A program made the translations under genes and the position numbers. A stretch of 27,218 bases of DNA. Origin: JAIBJP01 sp036506175. Lineage in GTDB: Bacteria; Actinomycetota; Thermoleophilia; Gaiellales; Gaiellaceae. The notes beneath the pieces were generated by a model. That model did no database searches and was not told the DNA's origin. It saw only the letters and a program-made list of their open reading frames with translations. The DNA is taken from contig DASXSE010000051.1 of the NCBI GenBank assembly GCA_036506175.1, positions 1 through 27,218 on the forward strand, given 5' to 3'. Positions 1 through 7,643 of this stretch are shown here, piece by piece. Within the stretch, counting starts at the first letter, position 1. The number at the start of each line of letters is the position of its first letter.

Positions 1-6
1 TCACTG

Positions 7-1929
7 ATGGCAAAGACGATCGGAATCGATCTGGGGACGACCAACTCGTGCGTCGCCGTGCTCGAAGGCGGCGAGCCCACGGTCATCCCGAACGCCGAGG
101 GCGGGCGAACGACCCCGTCCGTCGTCGCGTTCACGAAGGACGGCCAGCGGCTCGTCGGCGCGCCGGCGAAGCGCCAGTCGGTCACGAACCCGCAGAACAC
201 GATCTTCTCGATCAAGCGCTTCATGGGGCGCAAGTACTCGGAGGTCACCGAGGAGATGAAGATCGTCCCGTACGAGGTCATCGCCGGACCGAACGGCGAC
301 GCGCGCGTCAAGGTGGGTGACAAGGAGTACGCGCCGCCGGAGATCTCCGCGATGATCCTCCAGAAGCTGAAGACGGACTCCGAGGCCTATCTCGGCGAGA
401 CGGTCACCGACGCGGTCATCACTGTCCCCGCGTACTTCAACAACGCGCAGCGCGAGGCGACCAAGGACGCCGGCAAGATCGCCGGCCTCAACGTCCTCCG
501 GATCATCAACGAGCCGACCGCCGCGTCGCTCGCGTACGGGCTCGACAAGGAGTCCGACCAGACGATTCTCGTCTGGGATCTCGGCGGCGGCACCTTCGAC
601 GTCTCGATCCTCGAGCTCGGCGAAGGGGTTTTCGAGGTCAAGGCCACGAACGGCGACAACCACCTCGGCGGCGACAACTTCGACAAGGCGGTTGTCGACT
701 GGATGGTCTCGGAGTTCAAGCGCGAGCAGGGCATCGATCTGGCGCAGGACAAGATGGCGCTCCAGCGCCTGTACGAGGCCGCCGAGAAGGCGAAGATCGA
801 GCTCAGCTCGACGACGTCGACGCAGATCAACCTCCCGTTCATCACCGCCACGCCTGAGGGCCCCAAGCATCTCGATCTGCAGTTGACGCGGGCAAAGCTC
901 AACGAGCTGACCGCCGACCTGCTCGAGCGCGTCGTCGGCCCGACGAAGAAGTGCCTCGAGGACGCGGGCCTGACCAAGGACAAGATCGACCACGTGATCC
1001 TCGTCGGCGGCATGACCCGTATGCCGGCCGTGCAGGACAAGGTCAAGGAGCTCATCGGCAAGGAGCCCCACAAGGGCGTCAACCCGGACGAGGTCGTCGC
1101 CGTCGGCGCGGCCATCCAGGGCGGCGTCCTCAAGGGCGAGGTCAAGGACGTCCTGCTCCTCGACGTCACGCCTCTCTCGCTTGGCATCGAGACGAAGGGC
1201 GGAGTGTTCACGCCTCTGATCGAGCGCAACACGACCATCCCGACGAAGAAGTCGGAGACGTTCACGACGGCCGAGGACAACCAGCCGTCGGTCGAGATCC
1301 ACGTTCTCCAGGGCGAGTCCGAGATGGCCGCCTTCAACAAGACGCTGGGCAAGTTCCAGCTCGTCGGCATCCCGCCGGCGCCGCGCGGCATGCCGCAGAT
1401 CGAGGTCACCTTCGACATCGACGCAAACGGCATCCTCAACGTGTCCGCGAAGGATCTCGGCACGGGCAACCAGCAGCAGATCCGGATCGAAGGCGGCTCC
1501 GGTCTGGACGAGAAGGACGTCGAGCGGATGGTGCAGGAGGCCGAGTCCCACGCTGATGAGGCGCGCCGCATGCGCGAGCTCGCGGATGCCCGCAACCAGG
1601 CCGAGTCACTCGTCTACTCGACGGAGAAGAGCCTCAAGGAGCATCGCGAGACTCTCGAAGAGGCGACTGTGTCCGAGATCGAGTCCAAGCTCGAAGACGT
1701 CAAGTCGGTCCTCGACGGCGACGACGCGTCGGCGATTCGCACGAAGGCCGAGGACCTCATGCAGGCCTCGCACAAGCTCGCCGAGGCCGTCTACCAGCGT
1801 GTCCAGGCCGAGCAGCAGACGACGGCTGGGACGACGAGCGGTAACGGCGGCGACGGCGCCTCTGCCGACGACGAAGTCGTCGAAGACGCCGACTACGAGG
1901 TCATCGACGAAGAGGCGAAGAAGTCCTAG
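7..1929 (+). CDS. dnaK: Hsp70 molecular chaperone DnaK
   Basis: Cytoplasmic ATP-driven chaperone that binds exposed hydrophobic segments of client proteins, working with DnaJ (ATPase stimulation) and GrpE (nucleotide exchange). The 640-aa protein is full length for the family. The actin-like ATPase domain shows phosphate-1 motif GIDLGTTNS (residues 6-14), a VPAYFNNAQR segment, NEPTAASLAYG, and phosphate-2 motif DLGGGTFDVS. The interdomain linker DVLLLDVTPLSLG precedes the beta substrate-binding domain, and the C-terminus is an acidic, disordered tail ending EEAKKS. The ATG at base 7 gives the canonical MAKTIGIDLGTTNS start. It is first gene of the heat-shock operon; grpE follows after 3 nt. 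The promoter and any HspR (HAIR) operator would lie before base 1 and cannot be seen. Identity is certain from the motifs. Confidence 0.99.
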   Translation: MAKTIGIDLGTTNSCVAVLEGGEPTVIPNAEGGRTTPSVVAFTKDGQRLVGAPAKRQSVTNPQNTIFSIKRFMGRKYSEVTEEMKIVPYEVIAGPNGDARVKVGDKEYAPPEISAMILQKLKTDSEAYLGETVTDAVITVPAYFNNAQREATKDAGKIAGLNVLRIINEPTAASLAYGLDKESDQTILVWDLGGGTFDVSILELGEGVFEVKATNGDNHLGGDNFDKAVVDWMVSEFKREQGIDLAQDKMALQRLYEAAEKAKIELSSTTSTQINLPFITATPEGPKHLDLQLTRAKLNELTADLLERVVGPTKKCLEDAGLTKDKIDHVILVGGMTRMPAVQDKVKELIGKEPHKGVNPDEVVAVGAAIQGGVLKGEVKDVLLLDVTPLSLGIETKGGVFTPLIERNTTIPTKKSETFTTAEDNQPSVEIHVLQGESEMAAFNKTLGKFQLVGIPPAPRGMPQIEVTFDIDANGILNVSAKDLGTGNQQQIRIEGGSGLDEKDVERMVQEAESHADEARRMRELADARNQAESLVYSTEKSLKEHRETLEEATVSEIESKLEDVKSVLDGDDASAIRTKAEDLMQASHKLAEAVYQRVQAEQQTTAGTTSGNGGDGASADDEVVEDADYEVIDEEAKKS

Positions 1930-1932
1930 GCG

Positions 1933-2412
1933 ATGACCGAGAAGACCCCGACGAAGGCCGAGCTCGCCGAACGACTCGCGGAAGTTGAGCGTGAGCGCGA
2001 CGAGCACCTCGACGACCTGAAGCGGGTCGCGGCCGAGTTCGACAACTACCGCAAGCGGGTTGCGCGCGACCAGCAGAGCCTGGCCGCGCGCGCCCACGAG
2101 CGGCTGGTCAAGGAGCTCCTTCCCGTGCTCGACGACCTGGAGCGCGCGCTTCAGGCGGCGGCCGAGCATGAGGAGGCCGAGCTGGAGGAAGGCGTCCGGC
2201 TCGTTCACCGTGAGCTGCAAGAGGCCCTTGCCAAGGAGGGCCTCGTCGAGATCGAGACGAACGGGCACTTCGACCCGCACGTGCATGAAGCGCTTCTGAG
2301 CCAGCCGTCCGACAAGGACGACGGGGCGATCCTCGAAGTCCTGCAGAAGGGCTACCGGCTCGGCGACCGCGTGGTGCGGCCGGCCCGCGTGGTCATCTCC
2401 CAGGGCGAATGA
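1933..2412 (+). CDS. grpE: Nucleotide exchange factor GrpE
   Basis: Homodimeric cochaperone that releases ADP from DnaK and acts as a thermosensor in many bacteria. The 159-aa protein starts with a short charged segment, then a long predicted coiled-coil helix rich in Glu/Arg (about residues 7-60) containing the family segment AAEFDNYRKRVARD. A beta-rich head follows (ETNGHFDPHVHEAL and GYRLGDRVVRPARVVIS, both typical GrpE signatures). It is slightly shorter than E. coli GrpE (197 aa), mainly through a short N-terminus. The ATG lies 3 nt after the dnaK stop, so translation is probably coupled. A 169-nt gap separates it from dnaJ. Confidence 0.98.
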   Translation: MTEKTPTKAELAERLAEVERERDEHLDDLKRVAAEFDNYRKRVARDQQSLAARAHERLVKELLPVLDDLERALQAAAEHEEAELEEGVRLVHRELQEALAKEGLVEIETNGHFDPHVHEALLSQPSDKDDGAILEVLQKGYRLGDRVVRPARVVISQGE

Positions 2413-2581
2413 GCTTGCTCATGCACGTGGGGCGGCGCTGGCCAGGGAGGCAAGGGCGCGGCGCGCAGCACAGCACAAATCGGTGCGGGCAAGCGACGCG
2501 CCCGGAGCATCCCGCCGCCAGCGTCGTCAGCCTCCAGCGGAGCCCGGCGCCACCGGGCGGGAGACGGAGGCGTCCAGGGGC

Positions 2582-3688
2582 ATGAGAGATCTCTACGAGA
2601 TTCTCGGCGTCTCGAAGAGCGCCTCGCAGGACGAGATAAAGAAGGCCTACCGCAAGCTCGCCCGCAAGTACCACCCGGACAAGAACCCTGGGGACAAGGA
2701 GGCGGAGGAGAGCTTCAAGGAAGTCCAGGGCGCCTACGACGTTCTCTCGGATCCCGAGAAGCGCACGCAGTACGACCAGGTTGGGCCGCGGCTCTTCAGC
2801 GGCGCCGGCGGACCGGGTGGCGGAAACTTCCAGTGGTCGGGCAATATCGGCGACCTCGGCGACCTGTCCGACCTCTTCGGCGGAATCTTCGAGGGCTTCG
2901 GCGGCGGCGGCCGCACGGCTTCGGCGCGCGCGCGCCAGCGCGGTCAGCGCGGCCGCGATATCGAGGTCGCCATCAATCTCTCCTTCGAGGACTCGCTGAA
3001 GGGCGTGACGACGAAGATCCCCGTCGAGCTCGAGACGGCCTGCTCTGAGTGCAAGGGCACCGGCGCGGAGCCGGGCACCACCCCCACCATCTGTCCGGAG
3101 TGCCGCGGCCGCGGCGTCGTTTCCGAGAGCCAGGGCCTCTTTGCCCTGTCGACGCCGTGCCCGCGCTGCGGCGGCAACGGCACCGTCATCGAGCAGCCGT
3201 GCAAGAAGTGCAAGGGCTCCGGCCGTGAGCGGCGCACGAAGCGCTATACGGTGAAGATTCCCGCCGGAGTCAAGGACGGCACGCAGATCCGGCTGAAGGG
3301 CAAGGGCGAGGCCGGCTACTCGGGCGGGCCGCCCGGCGACCTCATCGTGACCACTCGCGTGACGCCCTCGCCGCTCTTCCAGCGCAAGGGCGCCGATCTC
3401 GTCATCGACGTCCCGGTCACGTATGCGGAGGCCGCGCTCGGCGCGACGGTCGAGATCCCGACGCCCGAAGGGCGCATCTCTTTGAAGGTGCCCGCCGGCT
3501 CACAGGACGGCAAGCTCCTGAAGGTCAAGGGCCGCGGCGCGCCCAAGCTCAACGGCGGCGGCAAGGGCGACCTGCTCGCGCGTGTCCGCGTCACGGTTCC
3601 GAAGAAGCTGACGAAGGCGGAGCGCGATGCGCTCGAGAACCTCCAAAAGGTTTCCCGTGAGAACCCGCGCGAGGAGGTGTTCAGCTGA
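2582..3688 (+). CDS. dnaJ: Chaperone protein DnaJ (Hsp40)
   Basis: J-domain cochaperone that delivers clients to DnaK and stimulates its ATPase. The 368-aa protein has all class A (type I) parts: J domain with HPD at residues 31-33, a Gly/Phe-rich region (about 71-111), and four zinc-binding CxxCxGxG repeats (CSECKGTG 154-161, CPECRGRG 171-178, CPRCGGNG 193-200, CKKCKGSG 207-214). The C-terminal client-binding domain follows. The reading frame stays open upstream to 2483, but the ATG at 2582 gives the canonical MRDLYEILGV start, and the 33 upstream codons look like random high-GC sequence. A GGAGG lies 11 nt before this ATG. The stop codon shares one base with the hspR start. Confidence 0.98.
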   Translation: MRDLYEILGVSKSASQDEIKKAYRKLARKYHPDKNPGDKEAEESFKEVQGAYDVLSDPEKRTQYDQVGPRLFSGAGGPGGGNFQWSGNIGDLGDLSDLFGGIFEGFGGGGRTASARARQRGQRGRDIEVAINLSFEDSLKGVTTKIPVELETACSECKGTGAEPGTTPTICPECRGRGVVSESQGLFALSTPCPRCGGNGTVIEQPCKKCKGSGRERRTKRYTVKIPAGVKDGTQIRLKGKGEAGYSGGPPGDLIVTTRVTPSPLFQRKGADLVIDVPVTYAEAALGATVEIPTPEGRISLKVPAGSQDGKLLKVKGRGAPKLNGGGKGDLLARVRVTVPKKLTKAERDALENLQKVSRENPREEVFS

Positions 3689-4104
3689 TGGACGACCGTC
3701 CTCGCTACATGATCTCCATCGCCGCCGAGCTCGTCGGGATGCATCCGCAGACCCTCCGGATCTACGAGGCCAAGGGCCTCGTGCGCCCCAAGCGCACCCC
3801 CGGGAACACCCGGCTCTACTCGGAGGCCGATCTCGAGCGTCTGCGCTTGATCCAGCGGCTGACGACCGAGCTCGGCCTCAATCTCGCCGGCGTCGAGACC
3901 GTGCTCCGGCTCGAGGACGAGCTGGAGAAGATGAGGGCGAGGATGGATCGCATGGAGCGCGACGCGCGCGAGCGCATCCGCACCGTCGAGCGGCAATACA
4001 AGCGCGAGATCGTCCTCTACCGAGCAGACGGCGAGTCAACACCCGAAAAGCGATGGACTTCCATGAGGGGGCCAGCCCCCTCATACACCCCCCGCGAAAG
4101 GTGA
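3688..4104 (+). CDS. hspR: MerR-family heat-shock repressor HspR
   Basis: Transcriptional regulator that in Streptomyces and Mycobacterium represses dnaK and clpB operons by binding HAIR inverted repeats, with DnaK as corepressor. The 138-aa protein begins with a MerR winged helix-turn-helix: MISIAAELVGMHPQTLRIYE (residues 8-27), then GLVRPKRTPGNTRLYSEAD, closely matching HspR. A Leu/Glu-rich helix (about 75-105) that would form a dimerisation coiled coil follows, then a short basic tail. Start and dnaJ stop overlap in TGATG; GAGGAGG at 3671-3677 inside dnaJ is its ribosome binding site. The gene sits between dnaJ and clpB, so it probably represses its own operon. The last codons are encoded by a perfect inverted repeat, listed separately. 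Confidence 0.93.
   Translation: MDDRPRYMISIAAELVGMHPQTLRIYEAKGLVRPKRTPGNTRLYSEADLERLRLIQRLTTELGLNLAGVETVLRLEDELEKMRARMDRMERDARERIRTVERQYKREIVLYRADGESTPEKRWTSMRGPAPSYTPRER
4063..4084. repeat. Perfect 10-bp inverted repeat at the hspR/clpB junction
   Basis: ATGAGGGGGC (4063-4072) is followed by a 2-nt spacer and its exact reverse complement GCCCCCTCAT (4075-4084). It lies in the last codons of hspR and ends 21 nt before the clpB ATG; the clpB ribosome binding site AAAGGTG follows at 4097-4103. In RNA it would form a very stable hairpin, at least 9 bp with a 4-nt loop. It has no U-run, so it is not a classical terminator, and it does not resemble the HAIR or CIRCE heat-shock operators. It could be an mRNA processing or stability element, a partial attenuator, or a dispersed palindromic repeat. 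Confidence 0.7.
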
Positions 4105-4105
4105 C

Positions 4106-6589
4106 ATGGACTTCAACCGTTTGACCATCAAGTCCCAGGAGGCCGTCGGCGCAGCCATGGAGATGGCGCGCAAGCGCGGCAACCCCGAGGTCTATCCCGA
4201 GCACCTCTGCCTGGCGCTCCTCGACCAGGAGCTCCCGCGCACGCTCGTCGAGCGGGCCGGTGGCTCCGTCGACGCGCAGCGGCAGGAGTGCGAAGCGCGC
4301 CTGTCTGCGAAGCCCTCCGTCCAGGGCTCCTCCCAGCAGCCGCATGCCTCGACGGCTTTCGCGCAGGTCCTCGACCGCGCCGAGGAGGCGATGCGCAAGC
4401 TCGACGATGAGTTCGTCTCCGTCGAGCACCTGCTGCTCGCGCTCGACATCGTCCCGCGGGACGCGCTGCTCGAAGCCCTGCAGCAGGTGCGCGGGTCCCA
4501 GCGCGTCACCTCGCAGGATCCGGAGGGGAGCTACCAGGCGCTGGAGAAGTTCGGCCGCGATCTGACCGCGCTTGCCGAGCAGGGCAAGCTCGACCCCGTC
4601 ATCGGGCGGGACGAGGAGATCCGTCGCGTCATCCAGGTACTTTCGCGCCGGACGAAGAACAACCCGGTGCTCATCGGCGATCCCGGGGTCGGGAAGACTG
4701 CGATCGCAGAGGGCCTAGCGCAGCGGATCGTCGCGGGGGACGTCCCAGAGGGCCTCAAGGGGAAGCGCGTTTGGGCGCTCGACATCGGGGCACTGCTCGC
4801 GGGCTCGAAGTACCGCGGCGAGTTCGAGGAGCGCCTGAAGGCCGTCCTCAACGAGATCAGGGCCTCAGAGGGCCAGATCGTGCTCTTCATCGACGAGCTG
4901 CACACGATCGTCGGCGCCGGTGCGGCCGAGGGCGCCGTCGACGCCGCCAACATGCTCAAGCCGATGCTCGCCCGCGGAGAGCTGCGCGCGATCGGCGCGA
5001 CGACGCTCGACGAATACCGCAAACACATCGAGAAGGACGCCGCGCTCGAGCGGCGCTTCCAGCCGATCTTCGTCGGCGAGCCGTCCGTGGCCGACACGAT
5101 TGCGATCCTGCGCGGCTTGAAGGAGCGCTACGAGGCGCATCACGGCGTCCGCATCCGCGACGCCGCACTCGTCGCCGCGGCTGTCCTATCCGACCGCTAC
5201 ATCTCCGACCGCTTCCTGCCGGACAAGGCCATCGACCTCGTCGACGAGTCGGCCTCACGCCTGCGGATGGAGATCGACTCCTCGCCGCTCGAGCTCGACG
5301 AGGCGGAGCGTCGAGTCCGTCAGCTCGAGATCGAGCTCGCGGCGATGGGGAAGGAATCCAAAGACGTGCGCGAGCCGGTCGAGCGCGAGCTCGCCGACGC
5401 GAAGTCCGCCCGCGACGAGCTGGCAGCCCGGTGGCAGAAAGAGAAGGAGCAGCTCGACCGCGTCAAGGAGATCACGCAGAAGATCGACGAGCTGCGCATG
5501 GAGGCCGAGCGAGCCGAGCGGCAGGGTGACCTGCAGCGCGTCGCCGAGATCCGCTACGGCGAGCTCCCCGCGCTCGAGCAAGAGCTGGCCGAGCGCGAGG
5601 CCGGGGAATCCGAGCCGATGGTGAAGGAGGAAGTCGACGAGGACGACGTCGCCGCGGTCGTCTCGCGCTGGACAGGCATTCCCGTGTTGCGGCTCCTCGA
5701 AGGCGAGACGGAGAAGCTCATCCACATGGAGGAGCGCCTGCACCAGCGCGTCATCGGGCAGGACGAGGCGGTCGAAGCCGTCGCCAATGCCCTCCGTCGG
5801 GCGCGGACGGGCCTACAGGATCCGAACCGCCCGATCGGCTCGTTCATCTTCCTCGGGCCGACCGGCGTGGGGAAGACCGAGCTCGCGCGCGCTCTCGCCG
5901 AATTCATGTTCGACGACGAGCGCGCCATGGTGCGGCTCGACATGTCCGAATACCAGGAGCGGCACACCGTTGCGCGTCTCGTCGGCGCGCCGCCCGGCTA
6001 TGTCGGCTTCGAGGAGGGCGGACAGCTCACGGAGGCCGTGCGCCGGCGTCCCTACTCGGTCCTCCTCCTCGACGAGATCGAGAAGGCGCACATGGAGGTC
6101 TTCGACGTCCTCCTGCAGATCCTCGACGACGGCCGGCTCACGGACGGCCAGGGCCGCACGGTCGACTTTCGCAACACCGTGATCATCATGACCTCGAACC
6201 TCCGCACGGAGGACGAGCTGCGCGCCACCTTCCGGCCCGAGTTCCTGAATCGCATCGACGAGGTCGTCCTCTTCCAGCCGCTGACGAGGGAACAGCTCGC
6301 CGAGATCGTCGAGCTCCAGCTGCGCAGACTGGAAGCGCGGCTGGCAGAGCGCGGAATCCGGATCGAGCTCACGCCTGCCGCGAAGGAATTCCTCGCCGAG
6401 GCCGGCTGGGATCCGACGTACGGCGCGCGGCCGCTCAAGCGCGCAATTCAGCGCTTGGTCGAGAACCCGCTCGCGCTTCGGCTCCTCGAAGGTGACTTCG
6501 TGGAAGGCGACGCGGTCCTCGTCGACGCGAAGGACGACGAGATCGTCTTCGAGAAGGCGAAGGCCGCTGAGCCGGCGGCGGCCGCGTGA
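4106..6589 (+). CDS. clpB: ATP-dependent disaggregase ClpB (Hsp100)
   Basis: Hexameric AAA+ machine that extracts polypeptides from aggregates together with DnaK/DnaJ/GrpE. The 827-aa protein has an N-terminal Clp repeat domain (about 1-140) and AAA1 with Walker A GDPGVGKT (191-198), pore loop KYRGEF (235-240) and Walker B VLFIDE (259-264). A coiled-coil M domain (about 395-505) distinguishes it from ClpA. AAA2 has Walker A GPTGVGKT (584-591), pore loop GYVG (631-634) and sensor-2 GARPLKR (773-779). It is some 30 residues shorter than typical ClpB. Part of the loss is in AAA2 between sensor-1 TSNL (696-699) and FRPEFLNR, where only nine residues remain and the usual SNLG is SNLR. The start is 1 nt after the hspR stop, preceded by AAAGGTG. 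Confidence 0.98.
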   Translation: MDFNRLTIKSQEAVGAAMEMARKRGNPEVYPEHLCLALLDQELPRTLVERAGGSVDAQRQECEARLSAKPSVQGSSQQPHASTAFAQVLDRAEEAMRKLDDEFVSVEHLLLALDIVPRDALLEALQQVRGSQRVTSQDPEGSYQALEKFGRDLTALAEQGKLDPVIGRDEEIRRVIQVLSRRTKNNPVLIGDPGVGKTAIAEGLAQRIVAGDVPEGLKGKRVWALDIGALLAGSKYRGEFEERLKAVLNEIRASEGQIVLFIDELHTIVGAGAAEGAVDAANMLKPMLARGELRAIGATTLDEYRKHIEKDAALERRFQPIFVGEPSVADTIAILRGLKERYEAHHGVRIRDAALVAAAVLSDRYISDRFLPDKAIDLVDESASRLRMEIDSSPLELDEAERRVRQLEIELAAMGKESKDVREPVERELADAKSARDELAARWQKEKEQLDRVKEITQKIDELRMEAERAERQGDLQRVAEIRYGELPALEQELAEREAGESEPMVKEEVDEDDVAAVVSRWTGIPVLRLLEGETEKLIHMEERLHQRVIGQDEAVEAVANALRRARTGLQDPNRPIGSFIFLGPTGVGKTELARALAEFMFDDERAMVRLDMSEYQERHTVARLVGAPPGYVGFEEGGQLTEAVRRRPYSVLLLDEIEKAHMEVFDVLLQILDDGRLTDGQGRTVDFRNTVIIMTSNLRTEDELRATFRPEFLNRIDEVVLFQPLTREQLAEIVELQLRRLEARLAERGIRIELTPAAKEFLAEAGWDPTYGARPLKRAIQRLVENPLALRLLEGDFVEGDAVLVDAKDDEIVFEKAKAAEPAAAA

Positions 6590-6596
6590 CCGGCGG

Positions 6597-6926
6597 CTAG
6601 AACACTGCCAGCAAGCAGAAGACGCCTAGGACGATCAGGAGCGGAGGTAGGGCGGTCCCGATGACCACGAGGCTGCGACTTCCCTGCGTGAGTCCGATGA
6701 GACCCGCCATGAGGCCGAGGGCAAGGGGCGCCGCAGCCAACGCCGCCCAGGGCGCCACCGGCTCCACGAGTGCCGAGCAGAGGCTGTCGCCCAGCGATCC
6801 CGGGGGCGTGTCGTATGTCTCTTCCCCGCACGCTGCCACTCCGCCGACGAACCACAGGAACGCCGAGGCTGGGACCATGGCCACCATGACGAGCGCCCAG
6901 GCAAGCCGGTTGAGCCTGCGGTCCAT
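6597..6926 (-). CDS. Small integral membrane protein, unknown function
   Basis: A 109-aa protein I do not recognise. It has three hydrophobic segments: about residues 8-31, 57-79 and 84-108. A loop between the first and second segments carries two cysteines (33 and 50) that could form a disulfide if the loop is outside the cell. The N-terminus is basic (MDRRLNR), consistent with an N-in orientation. It converges with clpB (8 nt between stops) and its ATG faces the TTG of the next gene 45 nt away, so any promoters are squeezed into that gap. Support is the coherent membrane-protein composition and the fit between neighbours; the antisense frames over this stretch look like shadows. Confidence 0.6.
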   Translation of the reverse strand: MDRRLNRLAWALVMVAMVPASAFLWFVGGVAACGEETYDTPPGSLGDSLCSALVEPVAPWAALAAAPLALGLMAGLIGLTQGSRSLVVIGTALPPLLIVLGVFCLLAVF

Positions 6927-6971
6927 AGCTCCCGTATCGGCTTCGGCGGCACAAACCCGGAAGCGGCGTCA

Positions 6972-7643
6972 TTGACGACCGTCGAACGGCCGCTCAGGCT
7001 CGGCGAGTTGCTCGCCGAGACGGTCCATCTCTACGGGTCTCGCTTCGGCGCGGTCGTCGGGTTGGGGCTCTTCCTCGCGGGGGCCTTCGTCGTCGCGGAC
7101 CTCATCAGCCACATCGTCGCCTTCGTCGCCATCGCTGCGATCGCCTTCACGGTGGCTTATGGGGCCGCTGCCCGCATCGTCGCCGGCGATCGCTTTGCGG
7201 AAGCCTGGGCCCAGGTCGGGCTGCGTACACCGGTGCTCCTCGTTCTCGCGCTCGTCGTCGCCGTGCCGTTCGTCCTCGGGCGGATCGACCCGGTGCTCTT
7301 CATCTTCGCCGTCGGCTGGCTCGCCTTCGTCGGGCTCTCGATCCCCGTAGCGATGCTGGAGAGGGATCCCGAAGCGACATCCTGGTACGGGCGGATCGCC
7401 TTCGCGCTCTCGCGCTCGGTCGCTCTCTCGCGCGCTGAATACCTCCACGCGCTCGGGATCGTCGCCGCGCTCGTGATCCTCTACCTCGTTCTCGGGCCGG
7501 TCCTCGCCGTGCTCCTGGTGGGCTTCGCCGACAACGGCCGTTTCGCGGCCATTACGATCGCGAACGGCATCCTCGGCCCGTTCTTCTTCTTCGGTCTCAC
7601 GGTGCTGTACTTCGAGCAAAAGGCGAGAGTGCGGAGGTCGTGA
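6972..7643 (+). CDS. Multi-pass membrane protein, unknown function
   Basis: A 223-aa hydrophobic protein with about five or six transmembrane stretches (near residues 25-45, 46-70, 89-105, 110-130, 158-182, 190-213) and a basic C-terminus (KARVRRS). The opening (RPLRLGELLAETVHLYGSRF) resembles the N-terminus of actinobacterial membrane proteins distantly similar to glycerophosphodiester phosphodiesterase membrane-domain proteins, but I see no enzymatic motif. The chosen start is a TTG; no strong Shine-Dalgarno sequence lies before it, so the exact start is uncertain. The stop overlaps the next gene's start (TGATG), so the two are probably translationally coupled and act together. Confidence 0.75.
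   Translation: MTTVERPLRLGELLAETVHLYGSRFGAVVGLGLFLAGAFVVADLISHIVAFVAIAAIAFTVAYGAAARIVAGDRFAEAWAQVGLRTPVLLVLALVVAVPFVLGRIDPVLFIFAVGWLAFVGLSIPVAMLERDPEATSWYGRIAFALSRSVALSRAEYLHALGIVAALVILYLVLGPVLAVLLVGFADNGRFAAITIANGILGPFFFFGLTVLYFEQKARVRRS

Noticed and set aside
1..1551. Long open frame on the - strand across dnaK (516 codons)
   Set aside because: Composition is Arg/Asp/Leu-rich low-complexity typical of an antisense shadow in high-GC DNA, and dnaK on the + strand is unmistakable.
2483..2581. 33-codon upstream extension of dnaJ
   Set aside because: Sequence is Arg/Pro/Ala-rich without family similarity; the internal ATG gives the canonical J-domain start.
2413..2581. Possible gene or RNA in the 169-nt grpE-dnaJ gap
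   Set aside because: No convincing frame, strong hairpin or promoter hexamer pair was seen; only a ribosome binding site for dnaJ near its end.
4063..4104. HAIR or CIRCE heat-shock operator before clpB
   Set aside because: The inverted repeat does not match the CTTGAGT-N7-ACTCAAG or TTAGCACTC-N9-GAGTGCTAA patterns.
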